Below, one piece after another: positions 1 to 9,058 of a stretch of 64,000 nt of DNA. This DNA is from CAWBUW01 sp963792075 (GTDB lineage Bacteria; Chloroflexota; Anaerolineae; Anaerolineales; UBA4823). Under the pieces are notes generated by a model. The model was not told where the DNA came from and made no database searches. It was given only the letters and a program-made list of their open reading frames with translations. The stretch spans positions 2,666,001 to 2,730,000 of the forward strand of contig CAWBUW010000012.1 of the NCBI GenBank assembly GCA_963792075.1. Direction: 5' to 3'. How positions within the stretch are numbered: the first letter of the stretch is position 1; each line of letters opens with the position of its first letter. The position numbers and the translations under genes were made by a program.

Positions 1-1294
1 AATTCCAGGTAAAAGGCTCGGCCAGGACCGCTTCGCCGGCTGCATTTCGGGCGCTCGTATCGAGCGTGACCTGGTACGTGGCATAATAGTTGAAGGTCAG
101 CTCCGGATGGAAGGTGAACGTTTCGGAACCCGAGTCCGATCGCTCTGTGACGGGCTCCCAGGTGACAGTCCCTTTCATTTCCGGTTCCAGGTGGAAGGCT
201 TTTTCCACCGAGGCGCGCTGCATGGGGACACTGAAAGTGATCTGGATGTCAGACTGGCGTTCTACCAATTCGTCCACGCCGGGGTAAAAAGCGCTGATCG
301 GAGGGGGCAGGCTGAACTGGAGCTTTCCGGATGGAGCGGGGAGTGGATCACCCTGTTTGTCTACGATGGTGCCGCCGGTTTGCAGTTGGTACAACTTGCC
401 CCAGGGCATGGGCTGTTTGGAGCTGAACTGCAGCCTGCGGTTGTTGATCCATTTCCAATCTCCGGCCAAGGTTGGCGTGAGAGTGAAGAGCTGGCTGGAT
501 TGCTGCTGGTCGAGGTCGTAATTGAACTCCACCTGCACAATTTGCTCGCTTCTCACTACGGTCGCAGCCTGGAAGGGGTCCAGCCAGTAATTCCAGCGGA
601 AATCTTCGCCCAGGGGGATGCCCTCCTGGTCCGCGGCGCTCCTGGCGAGGGTCACCTGGTAACTGCTCCCCGGCTCGAGAGGGGCTGCAAGGTGGATCAG
701 GAGCTGCTTCGTGGAATCCCAGGTAGTGGTAAACGCCACACCGGGTTGGATGGAGAGGGCGCCGGCAGTCAGTTCAGCATCCATAGGCCGGTCAAAATTG
801 ACCTGGATCTCCGGGCGGCGGGTGGCGAGCTTCCCACCGGCCGGTTCGTAGCCGGTGACCCGGGGGCTTGCTTTCACCTGGAGGGTCCACTGGGGTGAGT
901 GCGGGAACTTCTCGCCGCTGCTGGATGCCAGCACAGGATCGAGAAAGACACGATAAGAGCTTCCGGGTTGGTAAGGTTGGGCCGGCTTAAACGTGAGCAC
1001 CTTGCGCGCCGTGTCCCAGGCACTGCTGCCGGGAACATAGGGGTAGGTCAGCAGGGGTTCTTTGCTGGAAGACGTGTTCATCGCCTGGTTGAAGCGGACG
1101 ATGAAGTCACCCCTGGGCAAGAAATGATCCGGTTGGATGGATGGATCCAGCGTGGCAGTGAGCGTGCTCCCCGTTTGTGGTGGGGGCACGGGCAGGGGCG
1201 CCGCGCGGGCGCTGGGCGTCCCGCCGGTGCTGAGCAGGAGCGCTGCAATCACCAGCAGGTACAGGCAACGTGAAAACCCGCGTAATTTGATCAT
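1..1294 (-). CDS. Secreted Ig-like (SbsA/Big_5-type) domain protein, C-terminus outside window
   Basis: An open minus-strand frame runs from ATG at 1294, with GGAGG about 6 nt upstream, to the window edge, giving about 431 residues and no stop. Residues 1-31 form a signal peptide: Arg/Lys-rich start, Leu-rich core, and an ARA-A cleavage site. The rest shows at least three repeats of the bacterial Ig-like pattern: an 'IxVxFNxxM' opening strand (FIVRFNQAM, IQVNFDRPM, IQITFSVPM), then a 'TFxP' strand and a 'YxVTL' strand. SbsA-like Ig modules of this kind occur in S-layer proteins and at the N-terminus of large bacterial alpha-2-macroglobulins; which one this is cannot be decided here. It is probably exported. 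A 12-bp perfect hairpin lies just upstream. Secreted Ig-like protein is a secure call; the specific family is not. Confidence 0.75.
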   Translation of the reverse strand, partial: MIKLRGFSRCLYLLVIAALLLSTGGTPSARAAPLPVPPPQTGSTLTATLDPSIQPDHFLPRGDFIVRFNQAMNTSSSKEPLLTYPYVPGSSAWDTARKVLTFKPAQPYQPGSSYRVFLDPVLASSSGEKFPHSPQWTLQVKASPRVTGYEPAGGKLATRRPEIQVNFDRPMDAELTAGALSIQPGVAFTTTWDSTKQLLIHLAAPLEPGSSYQVTLARSAADQEGIPLGEDFRWNYWLDPFQAATVVRSEQIVQVEFNYDLDQQQSSQLFTLTPTLAGDWKWINNRRLQFSSKQPMPWGKLYQLQTGGTIVDKQGDPLPAPSGKLQFSLPPPISAFYPGVDELVERQSDIQITFSVPMQRASVEKAFHLEPEMKGTVTWEPVTERSDSGSETFTFHPELTFNYYATYQVTLDTSARNAAGEAVLAEPFTWN

Positions 1295-1316
1295 CTCTGC
1301 CTCCTTGATTTCATTT

Positions 1317-1343
1317 GCCTGTGCAGGCGAAGCCTGCACAGGC
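1317..1343. repeat. Perfect 12-bp palindrome with GAA loop
   Basis: The left arm GCCTGTGCAGGC (1317-1328) and right arm GCCTGCACAGGC (1332-1343) are exact reverse complements around a GAA loop. It lies between the aldo/keto reductase stop and the start of the Ig-like gene, both on minus. There is no T-run beside it on the minus strand, so it is not an obvious intrinsic terminator. Confidence 0.85.
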
Positions 1344-1353
1344 GATAAACTAA

Positions 1354-2325
1354 TTACCAGGCATAGGCTTCAGGGGCAGCGCCGCCTGGGCCAGGCCAGA
1401 TTTCATCCAGTTTCTTCAGGGTATCCTCATCGAGCTTGATCTCCAGGGCGTGCAGGCAGCTATTCAACTGTTCTAAGGTGCGCGGCCCCATGATGGGAGC
1501 TGTGACGGCCGGGTTGTGCAGCAGCCAGGCCAGCGCAAGGTCCGCCGGTTTTTCGCCCATTTCACGGCACAGCCCCTCATATTTTTCGAGCTGCGGGCGG
1601 AACTTCTCGATATCTGCCTGCATGTCTTGATTCGCCCGGCGCCCCTCCGTGATCTTTTGCAGCGCGCCGCCCAACAACCCGCCTCCCAGGGGACTCCAGG
1701 GGATGAGCCCCAGGCCATAATGCTGGCAGGCAGGGATCACCTCGAGCTCGAGCATGCGGTCTTTGAGGTTGTACAGGCTCTGTTCGCTGACCAACCCCAT
1801 GAACCGGCGGCTCCTGGCCTCCGACTGCGCCTGGGCGATGTGCCAGCCGGCAAAATTGCTGCTGCCCACGTAAAGCACCTTGCCCTGCTGGACAAGCACT
1901 TCCATGGCCTGCCAGATTTCTTCCCAGGGGGTATCGCGATCCACGTGGTGCATCTGGTACAGATCGATGTAGTCGGTTTGCAAACGCTTCAAGCTGGCCT
2001 CGCAGGCTCGCCGGATGTGCAGGGCGGAGAGGCGGCTCTCGTTGGGCCATTCACCCATGCGGCCAAATACTTTCGTGGCGATCACGGTCTTCTCTCGGCG
2101 CAGGCCGCCCTGGGCGAACCAACGCCCGACGATGTTCTCTGTCACGCCTTCGCCGAGCTTTCTTCCATAGACGTTGGCCGTGTCAAAAAAGTTCACGCCA
2201 AGCTCCTGCGCGTGGTCCATGATGGCGAAGCTGTCCGGTTCGCTGGTCTGGGGGCCAAAGTTCATCGTGCCCAGGCAAAGCTTACTGACTTTCAGTCCGG
2301 TACGTCCAAGCTGTGTGTATTGCAT
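1354..2325 (-). CDS. Aldo/keto reductase
   Basis: This 323-residue protein is a (beta/alpha)8-barrel NADPH-dependent oxidoreductase that reduces aldehydes or ketones in the cytoplasm. The AKR catalytic tetrad is visible as Asp48 and Tyr53 (in FFDTANVYG), Lys85 (TKVFG) and His126 (YQMHHVD). The NADPH-binding end is present as 'APIMGPRTLEQL' near the C-terminus. Its length is normal for the family. An in-frame ATG lies 17 codons upstream, but the ATG at 2325 has AAAGGAG 8 nt before it and the canonical AKR opening (YTQLGRTGLKVS), so 2325 is chosen. It resembles the YajO/IolS-like group. The substrate cannot be predicted. A 21-bp palindrome sits directly upstream of the ribosome binding site. 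Confidence 0.93.
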   Translation of the reverse strand: MQYTQLGRTGLKVSKLCLGTMNFGPQTSEPDSFAIMDHAQELGVNFFDTANVYGRKLGEGVTENIVGRWFAQGGLRREKTVIATKVFGRMGEWPNESRLSALHIRRACEASLKRLQTDYIDLYQMHHVDRDTPWEEIWQAMEVLVQQGKVLYVGSSNFAGWHIAQAQSEARSRRFMGLVSEQSLYNLKDRMLELEVIPACQHYGLGLIPWSPLGGGLLGGALQKITEGRRANQDMQADIEKFRPQLEKYEGLCREMGEKPADLALAWLLHNPAVTAPIMGPRTLEQLNSCLHALEIKLDEDTLKKLDEIWPGPGGAAPEAYAW

Positions 2326-2346
2326 ATGTATTTTCTCCTTTGAGGA

Positions 2347-2391
2347 TTTTAGGGTGATAGGGCGAGCGAAGCTCACCCTATCACCCTAAAA
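2347..2391. repeat. Long palindrome with GAA loop (21-bp arms)
   Basis: The arms (2347-2367 and 2371-2391) pair with one mismatch around a GAA loop (core GAGC-GAA-GCTC). The stem begins TTTTAGGG and ends CCCTAAAA, so on either strand the T-run comes before the stem and the A-run after it. That is the opposite of an intrinsic terminator. It lies between the stop of the metallopeptidase gene and the reductase start. Confidence 0.85.
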
Positions 2392-2404
2392 CTCGAATGA
2401 TAAG

Positions 2405-3095
2405 TCACAGACTCAATTGGTGACCATGCTGTTTGAGCCAGGCGGTCTGCTGGCGATAGCCGGGCATCACGCTGGAAACCTGCGCCCAAAATAAGTTGGA
2501 GTGGTTGGGTATTTTCAAGTGCGTCAGCTCGTGCACCACGATATAGTCGATGACCTCCAGGGGCGCCATGACCAGGCGCCAGGCAAAGCTGAGGGTGCCC
2601 TGGTTGCTGCAAGAGCCCCAGCGTGTGCGGGCCGAGCTGAGCCGTAAACGGTTGAAGCGCAGCCCCAACTGGCTGGCGTAAAAGGCGCTGCGCTCATACA
2701 ACACCTGGCGCGCCTGGCGGCGGTACCAGGCCTCGAAGATCTGCCTGGCCTGGGGCTGATAGTGCCGGTCCAACACAAAATGCTGCTCCAATTGCAGCGG
2801 GAGGCTTGCCCTGGGCACGATCTGCAGCGGGTAACGCTCGCCCAGGTACCAGAAAAGCTCGCCGGGAAGGTATTTCTTGGGCGGGTTGTCCGCCATGCGC
2901 CTGTGCGCCAGCTCCTGCCTGGCGCGGATCCAGTCGGCATGTTCCAGGATGAATTTCTCGATCTTGGAGTCGGGGAAACGCAGCGGCGCGCGCACTACCA
3001 GCGAGCCATCCGCCTCGACCATCAAGGAGAGAGTTCTTGCGGCGCGTGCGGATGATCTGAGGGGGTGGAAAGGGTAATGGCATAATGTGGATCAT
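2405..3095 (-). CDS. YgjP-type (DUF45) zinc metallopeptidase, one-base frameshift
   Basis: The protein shows the YgjP/DUF45 metallopeptidase signature: a central basic 'WIRARQEL' region, an 'RWGSC' motif (TRWGSCSNQG), and the zinc site HELTHL followed by 'NHSNLFW'. The longest single frame starts at a TTG near 3025 and lacks the family N-terminus. The missing part (PPPQIIRTRRK) is in another frame immediately upstream, starting at ATG 3095. Removing one base near 3034-3038 joins them as RRK-TLSLMVEADG, the expected family sequence of about 229 residues. The ATG at 3095 overlaps the upstream gene's TGA by four bases (ATGA), supporting that start and translational coupling. The frameshift may be real or a sequencing error. 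Family members are predicted metal-dependent hydrolases of uncertain substrate. Confidence 0.8.
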
Positions 3096-6000
3096 GGGGC
3101 TGCCAGGATCATGGGCAGGAAGAGGTTGAAAATGGTAAAGCTGCCCTCGGCCATCTCCACCGCACCCAAATCGCACAGCAGGCGCCCATCGGCGTCTGCA
3201 TCCTGCGGGCGTATATCCCCGCGTTGGTCGGAGCTGACCTGCGCGCCGCAGCCATTGACGCCCACCGGGATGCGGTCGACTGCCGGGCTGAACGCTTGCA
3301 GGGTGTGGATTTGAGTCGAGCCGAGGTAGCCGGTCAGGGGACCCAGCCGCGGGTCCTGGCCGGTGATGTCGGTGGCAAGCGCCTGGAAGGTACATCCAAG
3401 GAGGTTTTCAAGCAGGTTGTATCCTTCGGAGCTGATGCTCCCAGAACAATCTGGCCCGCCGCCGTTCTGGTCCACGTTATTTCCGAGGATGGAGTTCTGC
3501 ATGGTTACGTTCCCTGGCGCGAATACGGCGATGCCGCCACCATCACCATCATTGATCAACCCGGCGGTGTTGCTTGCGATCGTGACAAAGTTGAGTGCGG
3601 CGATCCCGTTGGGCGTGTTGAATAACCCGCCGCCCCAAATTTTGGCGGTATTCCCGGAAAGTGTGCTGTTGGTGAGGGATAAAACACCGTAGTTATTGAT
3701 CGCGCCGCCTTCGCTGGTTGCCCAGTTCGATGCCAACGAGCTGTGCGTGATGGTCAGGGCCGCGCGCGTATCCCCGTCCCGGTTATCGATCCCGCCGCCG
3801 CGGTTGGCCCGGTTATCCAGAAAGGTGGTGTTGGTCAGGATCAGCGTGCTGGCGTAATTTTCGATCCCGCCGCCGTCATAGGTCACGCCGTTCGCAAAGA
3901 ACGTGCTGTCCTGGACCATCGCCCCGGCAGCATACCAGTTCCACAAGCCGCCTCCGCTGCGGCTGTTATTTTTAAAGACCTCCGTCCCCTGGATAAGCAG
4001 GCTGCCGCGGGCGTTGTAGATCCCGCCGCCGTTGTCGTTCAGGGAAACATTGCTGCCCAGCGTGCTGTTACGGATGACCAGGCTGGCTTCATCGTGTTCG
4101 TTCAAGATTCCACCGCCCTGGTATTCTACCGTGTTATTGGATACCGTGCTTCCGGTCAGGGTCATCATCCCACCGCTGTTCGCCAACCCGCCGCCGTTAT
4201 TGGCAGTATTTTCAGTGATCCTCGTCCTGCTGATCGTGATGGAATGGTAGTTGAAGATGCCTCCACCGGTGACTGCAGCCGAGTTTTGCGAGAGGGTATC
4301 AGAGATCAGCGTGGCAGTCCCATCGTTGTACAGGCCGCCTCCATAATCGGCTGAATTGAGTGTCAGCAGGCTGTTCGTCAGCGTGAGGACCCCGCTGGCA
4401 TAGATGCCGCCGCCTTTATAGCCGGTGGCGGCGTTCCCTGAAAGGGTCGTATCCGTGAGCGCCAGCCTCCCCTTCCCGTAGATCCCGCCGCCGGCAGTCG
4501 CCAGGGTCGAGTTATACGTGATCCAGGCGTTGTTGACCACCAGGGTGGCGTTTGTGTCGTTAAAGATCGCTCCGCCGCCAGCGTAAGCCGCGTTACCGTC
4601 CAGCGTGGTCTGCTCGAGCGCCAGGCTGCCGGCGTTGTAAATGGCGCCACCGACCAGGCTGGCCGGGTTGGTGATTTGGTTGCCATCGCTGCAGCCGCCG
4701 CGCAAGGTGACCTGGCGCAGTGTGACCTGTCCGGTCACGCCAATGTAGAACAGTCTGAACTCACTGGGAGCTTCGTTACCATCCGGGTTGCACGCCAGGA
4801 AAGTATTGCGCTCAATCGTCGCCTGGTGGCCGTCGATTACGACCGCGGTGGTCAGGTCCGGAAAGGCGGATTTCCCGTGGACCGGATTCGGCCAGGAGCC
4901 GTTCAGCGTATAGGTTGCATTTTCCTGCAGCTCGATCGTGCTGGGAACCCCATCCAGCTCCGAGGCGTGGACGGCATCGCGCAGCGTACAATCGTTCACG
5001 CCGCACAAATTATCCAAAACCTCTGCGGTGGAATTGACCGTATAGACCGGGCCGGGTTGGGGGATATCGGTGGTGGTAAAGATCCACCATGCGCCGGTAT
5101 CCGCATCGGTGGCGCTGATCCCATTCGTGGCGCGCACCTGCCAGTGGTAGGTGATATAGGCGGTCAAATGGGGGAGACTGGCAAAGGTGCTGCCTTCCGT
5201 GGAGGTCCAGGCTGTGTTGCAGGTATCGTTGTCATCTGCTTCCAGGCAGTATGCATAATCGGTTGCGCCCGAGCTGGCCGCCCAGGTCAGGGTGGTCGAG
5301 ATGGGAACGCCGCTGGCCCCATCCGCCGGGAAGGACTTGTCGAAGTCGAGGGGAGGGGGCTGTACGCCTGCCGGATTGCCGATGTGCGCCCCGTTGGCGC
5401 CGGTCAGCGTATGGTTATTGCCCGAAGAATCCAGGAAAGTCGCTGCCCCCCAGTCTTCATCGAAGTGCCATAGGGCACGCGTGTGCGCATCCGTGACAAA
5501 TGGACCTGTTGGGATCGTAAAAGGTACCCGGTTGTAACGGAGAATGTCGGAGAAGCGCACTTCCTCCAGCCAGCCGGAGGCCGGGTTGGTACCGGCATTG
5601 GCGCCAAGGTAGAGCGGGGAGGCTGAGTTGGGAAGACCCGGGATGTCAAATCCCTCGAAGGTCTTTTCGTATTTACCATCCAGGTACAGGTAGAGAAGAT
5701 CTGTGCTGGTCGTGTATTCGTCATCAAATTCTGCGGCGATGTGGTGCCAGCCAACCCCTAAATCTACGTTATAAAAAATAAAGACATAGTTCGTGGGGTC
5801 AGTATAGACCCGGAATCCGATCCGGTCGGGCAAACCTGTGGAATTGGGATAGAGGATGTAAAGGCCATAAGCGCCGTTTTTCCAGATCAAGGTATGGTTT
5901 GTGCCATTCTTCAAGCCTGATGTGTAAAAGAAGCCTTCGATGGTGAAATCCCCGCCGGTACCCAGGTCCAGCGAGGCGTCATCGGGCGCGCTGGCGTAAT

Positions 6001-6136
6001 CGTCAGCTCCGTCCAGCTCGAGCGTGAGGTCAAATAAGGGCGCAGACGCGACGGATCTCAGCGCGGACAGCCCCAAGGAGGCGAAGGCGACGGTCAAGAT
6101 TCCAAGAAAGGGGAGAAGAATATGGCGTTTGCGCAT
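3092..6136 (-). CDS. Secreted LamG / CSLREA / Pmp-repeat beta-helix surface protein
   Basis: This is a 1014-residue exported protein. In order: a signal peptide (about 1-32); a LamG/concanavalin-like lectin domain (about 35-225, with 'LDLGTGGDFTIEGFF' and 'WHHIAAEFDD'); a fibronectin-like stretch (about 265-360); a CSLREA-type motif (CTLRDAVHAS, about 385); then about 550 residues of right-handed beta-helix rungs built on GGG[IL][YFAW]N, as in Chlamydia Pmp-type repeats. It ends FNLFLPMILAAP. A short hydrophobic LP-containing tail like this is common at the end of secreted Chloroflexi proteins. The likely role is surface adhesion or carbohydrate binding; no catalytic site is recognised. The start has only a weak ribosome binding site. 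The next gene overlaps its stop by four bases. Confidence 0.85.
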   Translation of the reverse strand: MRKRHILLPFLGILTVAFASLGLSALRSVASAPLFDLTLELDGADDYASAPDDASLDLGTGGDFTIEGFFYTSGLKNGTNHTLIWKNGAYGLYILYPNSTGLPDRIGFRVYTDPTNYVFIFYNVDLGVGWHHIAAEFDDEYTTSTDLLYLYLDGKYEKTFEGFDIPGLPNSASPLYLGANAGTNPASGWLEEVRFSDILRYNRVPFTIPTGPFVTDAHTRALWHFDEDWGAATFLDSSGNNHTLTGANGAHIGNPAGVQPPPLDFDKSFPADGASGVPISTTLTWAASSGATDYAYCLEADDNDTCNTAWTSTEGSTFASLPHLTAYITYHWQVRATNGISATDADTGAWWIFTTTDIPQPGPVYTVNSTAEVLDNLCGVNDCTLRDAVHASELDGVPSTIELQENATYTLNGSWPNPVHGKSAFPDLTTAVVIDGHQATIERNTFLACNPDGNEAPSEFRLFYIGVTGQVTLRQVTLRGGCSDGNQITNPASLVGGAIYNAGSLALEQTTLDGNAAYAGGGAIFNDTNATLVVNNAWITYNSTLATAGGGIYGKGRLALTDTTLSGNAATGYKGGGIYASGVLTLTNSLLTLNSADYGGGLYNDGTATLISDTLSQNSAAVTGGGIFNYHSITISRTRITENTANNGGGLANSGGMMTLTGSTVSNNTVEYQGGGILNEHDEASLVIRNSTLGSNVSLNDNGGGIYNARGSLLIQGTEVFKNNSRSGGGLWNWYAAGAMVQDSTFFANGVTYDGGGIENYASTLILTNTTFLDNRANRGGGIDNRDGDTRAALTITHSSLASNWATSEGGAINNYGVLSLTNSTLSGNTAKIWGGGLFNTPNGIAALNFVTIASNTAGLINDGDGGGIAVFAPGNVTMQNSILGNNVDQNGGGPDCSGSISSEGYNLLENLLGCTFQALATDITGQDPRLGPLTGYLGSTQIHTLQAFSPAVDRIPVGVNGCGAQVSSDQRGDIRPQDADADGRLLCDLGAVEMAEGSFTIFNLFLPMILAAP

Positions 6137-6170
6137 AGGTTTTTGTCCCTATTTTTCCCAAAAGGAGATC

Positions 6171-6203
6171 TCACCGCGAAGGCGCAGAGAACGCGAAGGA
6201 AAG
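6171..6203. repeat. Purine-rich 'CGCAGAGAACGCGAAGG' intergenic repeat-like sequence
   Basis: The 237-base gap between the surface protein and the acetyltransferase contains a run of CGCGAAGGCGCAGAGAACGC type. I recognise this as similar to a short repeat seen between genes in many unrelated bacterial genomes; that is from memory, not a search. I see nothing else clear in the gap apart from A+T-rich sequence before 6374. Confidence 0.35.
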
Positions 6204-6373
6204 ATTTTTGAAGGAAGAGGTTCACCACAGGTGAATTGATCGTTCTGAGACTGGATGCGATGCATTAAGTATAAATGAAATTGTTAATTGAAGCACATGG
6301 ATTTTTAGTTTTTATGGAATTAAGAAGATGGGGCTTGACTCCCACTCCTAAAATTTTTACAATATAACGCAAA

Positions 6374-6904
6374 ATGATCGAGCTACCTGGTATACGCTTA
6401 GCCCAAATGGGTGATTCTCTCGCTATTGCCCGTGTCCATGTGGATACCTGGCGCACAACTTACATGGGCATTGTACCTGACGAGTTTTTGGCCAATCTGA
6501 GCTACGTGCGCTGTCAAGAAAACTGGGTCAAGGAGCTGTCCAATCCACAAGGCGAATGGCGTACGTTTGTGGCTGAAGCCCGGTCAGGTCAAATCGTGGC
6601 ATTTGCTTCTGGTGGCCCACTACGAGAAGCGTTAGCCGACTTCGATGGGGAATTGTACGTAGTTTATGTGTTGAAATCCTACCAGGGAATGGGTTATGGC
6701 AAGCGGCTGGTCACTCAAGTTGCTCTGGATCTGGCAAGCAGGGGCTTTCACTCATTGGTCATTTGGGCGTTAAAGGACAACCCGGCCTGTCGTTTTTACG
6801 AGATGCTCGGCGGTCAACTGACTGCCGAGAAGGCTGTCGAGATTGGTGGAAAAGAGCTGTTGGATGTGGCGTATGTCTGGCCCGATCTTGCAGTATTCAG
6901 GTGA
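6374..6904 (+). CDS. GNAT-family N-acetyltransferase
   Basis: A 176-residue single-domain protein with the GNAT fold. The N-terminal strand-helix 'IRLAQMGDSLAIARVHVDTWRTTY' region is typical of the RimI/PhnO-like group. The acetyl-CoA pyrophosphate-binding motif A is visible as 'VVYVLKSYQGMGYGKRLV' (Q/R-x-x-G-x-G/A pattern), and motif B as 'NPACRFYEMLGGQ'. It would transfer acetyl from acetyl-CoA to an amine on a small molecule or protein in the cytoplasm. The substrate cannot be inferred. It stands alone, with a 150-nt gap to the next gene, and no strong ribosome binding site is seen before the ATG. Confidence 0.88.
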   Translation: MIELPGIRLAQMGDSLAIARVHVDTWRTTYMGIVPDEFLANLSYVRCQENWVKELSNPQGEWRTFVAEARSGQIVAFASGGPLREALADFDGELYVVYVLKSYQGMGYGKRLVTQVALDLASRGFHSLVIWALKDNPACRFYEMLGGQLTAEKAVEIGGKELLDVAYVWPDLAVFR

Positions 6905-7054
6905 AGAATTGTGCAAATCGAAGGTCTGGGGAACTTTTTTCCCTATTTTTCGTCGGAATATCTAGTCATACGCGGGGTTGCTCCCTACCCCCATTCCAAA
7001 AAGCTGATCGCTGAAAGCCATCCGTTGAAGACTAACGCTACCCAAGGAGATGAT

Positions 7055-8077
7055 ATGTTCCGCAAACACCCATTCCTTACCCTTTCACTGCTCTTACTGA
7101 TCGTCGTGGCGGTCCTTTCCGGCTGCACACCGCTGCTTCAACCGGTGTCAATTCGTGGAGCTGCCCCCACCCCGGTCGTATCCGTTGAAAAGGGCGGAGT
7201 GGATAACCCCAATGTCTTCGTCGACCCGGCGGCCTTCCAGGCTGCGCTGCTCCAGACCCTGGCCGACCGTGATACCGGAAAACTCCAGGCGTGGATGACC
7301 GAGCCTTTCCTCACCGGTGTGTGGCGCGCGGGTACATCCGATGTGTCCCCGGCGGATGCCATAAAATCGCTTTACGCCGACCAGTTGGGCACGGAAATCG
7401 GCCTGGTGCAGGTCCAGGACGCCGATCTCAAAGCGCTGCTGGGCGGCAAAGACCCGCTCTCCATCGCGGGCAGCGAGGCGGGCGTTACGGACGCTTTCCT
7501 GGTCAGCGGCTGGGGCAAGGACGGGCGCGACGAGGCCATCCTGTTCGTCGCCCGCCAGGCGGATAACAGCCTGAAATGGCGCGGCTGGATGCAGGTCCAG
7601 GGCGGCTTTAGCGGCGCGCGCCTGGGTGGAATCCAACCTTACCAAAACGAGGCTCTTGGCTTCAGCCTGTACCTGCCCAAAAACTTCCAGGTCCCGGAGC
7701 CAAACACTAATACAGCCCTGTTCCTGGGTCCGGGGGAGGGCCACCCGACTGATGACCGCGCCGGCGTCATCATCACCGTCGAACCGGCGAACGGGATCAC
7801 GGCCGAACAGATTGCCACACAGACCGCTGAGAAGGCCAAAGCGGATATGGGCGCCGGGTATACGGGCGCCGCTATCACGGTCCTGGATATCGAGGGCGAA
7901 CCGGCCTATTCCGTTAATTCGCTGCCAGGGCAAGATGTCAACCGCCAGTTGTTCATGGTTCACAATGACCTGCTTTACCACATGATGTTTATCCCCGATA
8001 ATCCGCCGGCGGCTGCTTACCGTTCGATGGAAGACGCCTATGCGATGATCGTCAACACCTTCCACTTTACCCAATAG
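7055..8077 (+). CDS. Hypothetical lipoprotein
   Basis: A 340-residue protein with a lipoprotein signal: basic FRKH, a Leu/Val core, and lipobox VLSGC with the lipidated Cys at residue 24. AAGGAG lies 8 nt before the ATG at 7055. An upstream in-frame ATG at 6911 would put the signal peptide internally, so it is rejected. After the signal comes a segment on 'DPAAFQAALLQTLADRDTGKL', then a C-terminal part with 'LGFSLYLPKNFQVPEP', resembling the PsbP-like fold opening ('YGFSxxYPxxW') of other lipoproteins in this window (the two at 41.0-42.7 kb). I do not recognise a named family. It is probably anchored outside the membrane. Confidence 0.7.
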   Translation: MFRKHPFLTLSLLLLIVVAVLSGCTPLLQPVSIRGAAPTPVVSVEKGGVDNPNVFVDPAAFQAALLQTLADRDTGKLQAWMTEPFLTGVWRAGTSDVSPADAIKSLYADQLGTEIGLVQVQDADLKALLGGKDPLSIAGSEAGVTDAFLVSGWGKDGRDEAILFVARQADNSLKWRGWMQVQGGFSGARLGGIQPYQNEALGFSLYLPKNFQVPEPNTNTALFLGPGEGHPTDDRAGVIITVEPANGITAEQIATQTAEKAKADMGAGYTGAAITVLDIEGEPAYSVNSLPGQDVNRQLFMVHNDLLYHMMFIPDNPPAAAYRSMEDAYAMIVNTFHFTQ

Positions 8078-8110
8078 CGCGCAGCCTATTGGTCAAGTAT
8101 GGGCCCCTAT

Positions 8111-9058
8111 TCAATTCTTTTGCCATACGAGACAGGCTGCGCCGACGGCGCTGCTTGCCAGGCGGGAGGGGGCGAATTGAAGGCTATCCAGGCCGGATAC
8201 AGGCACGCGGCGGGCAAGTTCTTGGCGGGCTGTCGGTATTAACAGGTCAAAAGCGGCCTGGCCCAGGCCGCCGCCGATGACAAAGCGTTCCGGATTGAGA
8301 GCGGCTACGCAGAAGGAAAATACGATGCCCAGCGACGTGCCGATCTCGGCGAAAGCCGCCTGGGCAAGCTGATCACCTTGTCGAGCCGCGGCCAGGATGA
8401 TGGTAGGGGTTAATTCTTCAAGCTTGCTCAGCTCAGAGGTAATCTTGCCTTGCTCCATTAAGCGACATGCTACTGACACCAACCCTGGACCCGAGATGAT
8501 CGTCTCTGCGCATCCGCGTAACCCGCAGGCGCACAACCGGCCATCAGGATTAAGCGAAAGGTGGCCGAGCTCGGCCGCATTTCCTTTGACTCCAGTAACC
8601 AACCGCCCGTTGGCGATGACGCCGCCTCCAAGGCCGGAGCCGAGAGATACATAAACAAAGTCCTGGCAGCCCAGGCCTGCGCCGAAATAAAATTCTCCCA
8701 GGGCACTGGCGTTGGTGTCTTTCTGTACCCACACAGGTAAATCATGCCGTAGCCGGGTTGTCACCCCGCCCACCAGGTGAACTTCGTCCCATCCCAGGTT
8801 GACTGCGTGGCGAATAATCCCCCCTGTGTGATCCACCACGCCTGGAGAACCGATCCCCACACCGGCCAGGCGGCCCGGCGCCAGGCTTGCCAGCGCGTCG
8901 ATCTCGCCTGCCAGACGGTCCAGGACTGACTCTGGCCCTTCTGCGGGGAGCGTGAACGCCTGCCGTGAAGCCAAAACAACCCCGTCAGGCGAAACCAGCG
9001 CGGTAGCAATCTTGGTGGCGCCCAGATCCACCCCGATCGCGAAAAGCTCAGAGGTCAT
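8111..9058 (-). CDS. ROK-family sugar kinase
   Basis: A 315-residue ROK kinase (glucokinase/N-acylhexosamine kinase class). It has the ATP phosphate-binding motif DLGATK (residues 11-16), the second glycine-rich motif LGSGLGGG, the sugar-binding ExGH motif (AAELGHLSL), and the structural zinc site CACGLRGCAE about 180 residues in. It phosphorylates a hexose or amino sugar using ATP in the cytoplasm. Its start overlaps the end of the SIS gene by 11 bases, so the two form a unit, probably following the ROK repressor. The transporter divergently encoded next door presumably supplies the sugar. Which sugar is not decidable from sequence. Confidence 0.9.
   Translation of the reverse strand: MTSELFAIGVDLGATKIATALVSPDGVVLASRQAFTLPAEGPESVLDRLAGEIDALASLAPGRLAGVGIGSPGVVDHTGGIIRHAVNLGWDEVHLVGGVTTRLRHDLPVWVQKDTNASALGEFYFGAGLGCQDFVYVSLGSGLGGGVIANGRLVTGVKGNAAELGHLSLNPDGRLCACGLRGCAETIISGPGLVSVACRLMEQGKITSELSKLEELTPTIILAAARQGDQLAQAAFAEIGTSLGIVFSFCVAALNPERFVIGGGLGQAAFDLLIPTARQELARRVPVSGLDSLQFAPSRLASSAVGAACLVWQKN

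Noticed and set aside
107..1273. Two plus-strand open frames (263 and 124 codons)
   Set aside because: They lie antisense to the Ig-like gene, which has a signal peptide, ribosome site and repeated family motifs; the plus frames show no recognisable protein features.
3700..4700. Regular repeats that could suggest a CRISPR array
   Set aside because: They are degenerate GGGIYN beta-helix codons with uneven spacing, in frame inside one gene.
3224..5473. Long plus-strand open frames opposite the beta-helix protein
   Set aside because: They mirror the repetitive GGG-rich rungs on the other strand and have no start signals or domain motifs.
6911..7054. 48-codon N-terminal extension of the lipoprotein
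   Set aside because: It would place the signal peptide and lipobox internally; AAGGAG directly precedes ATG 7055.
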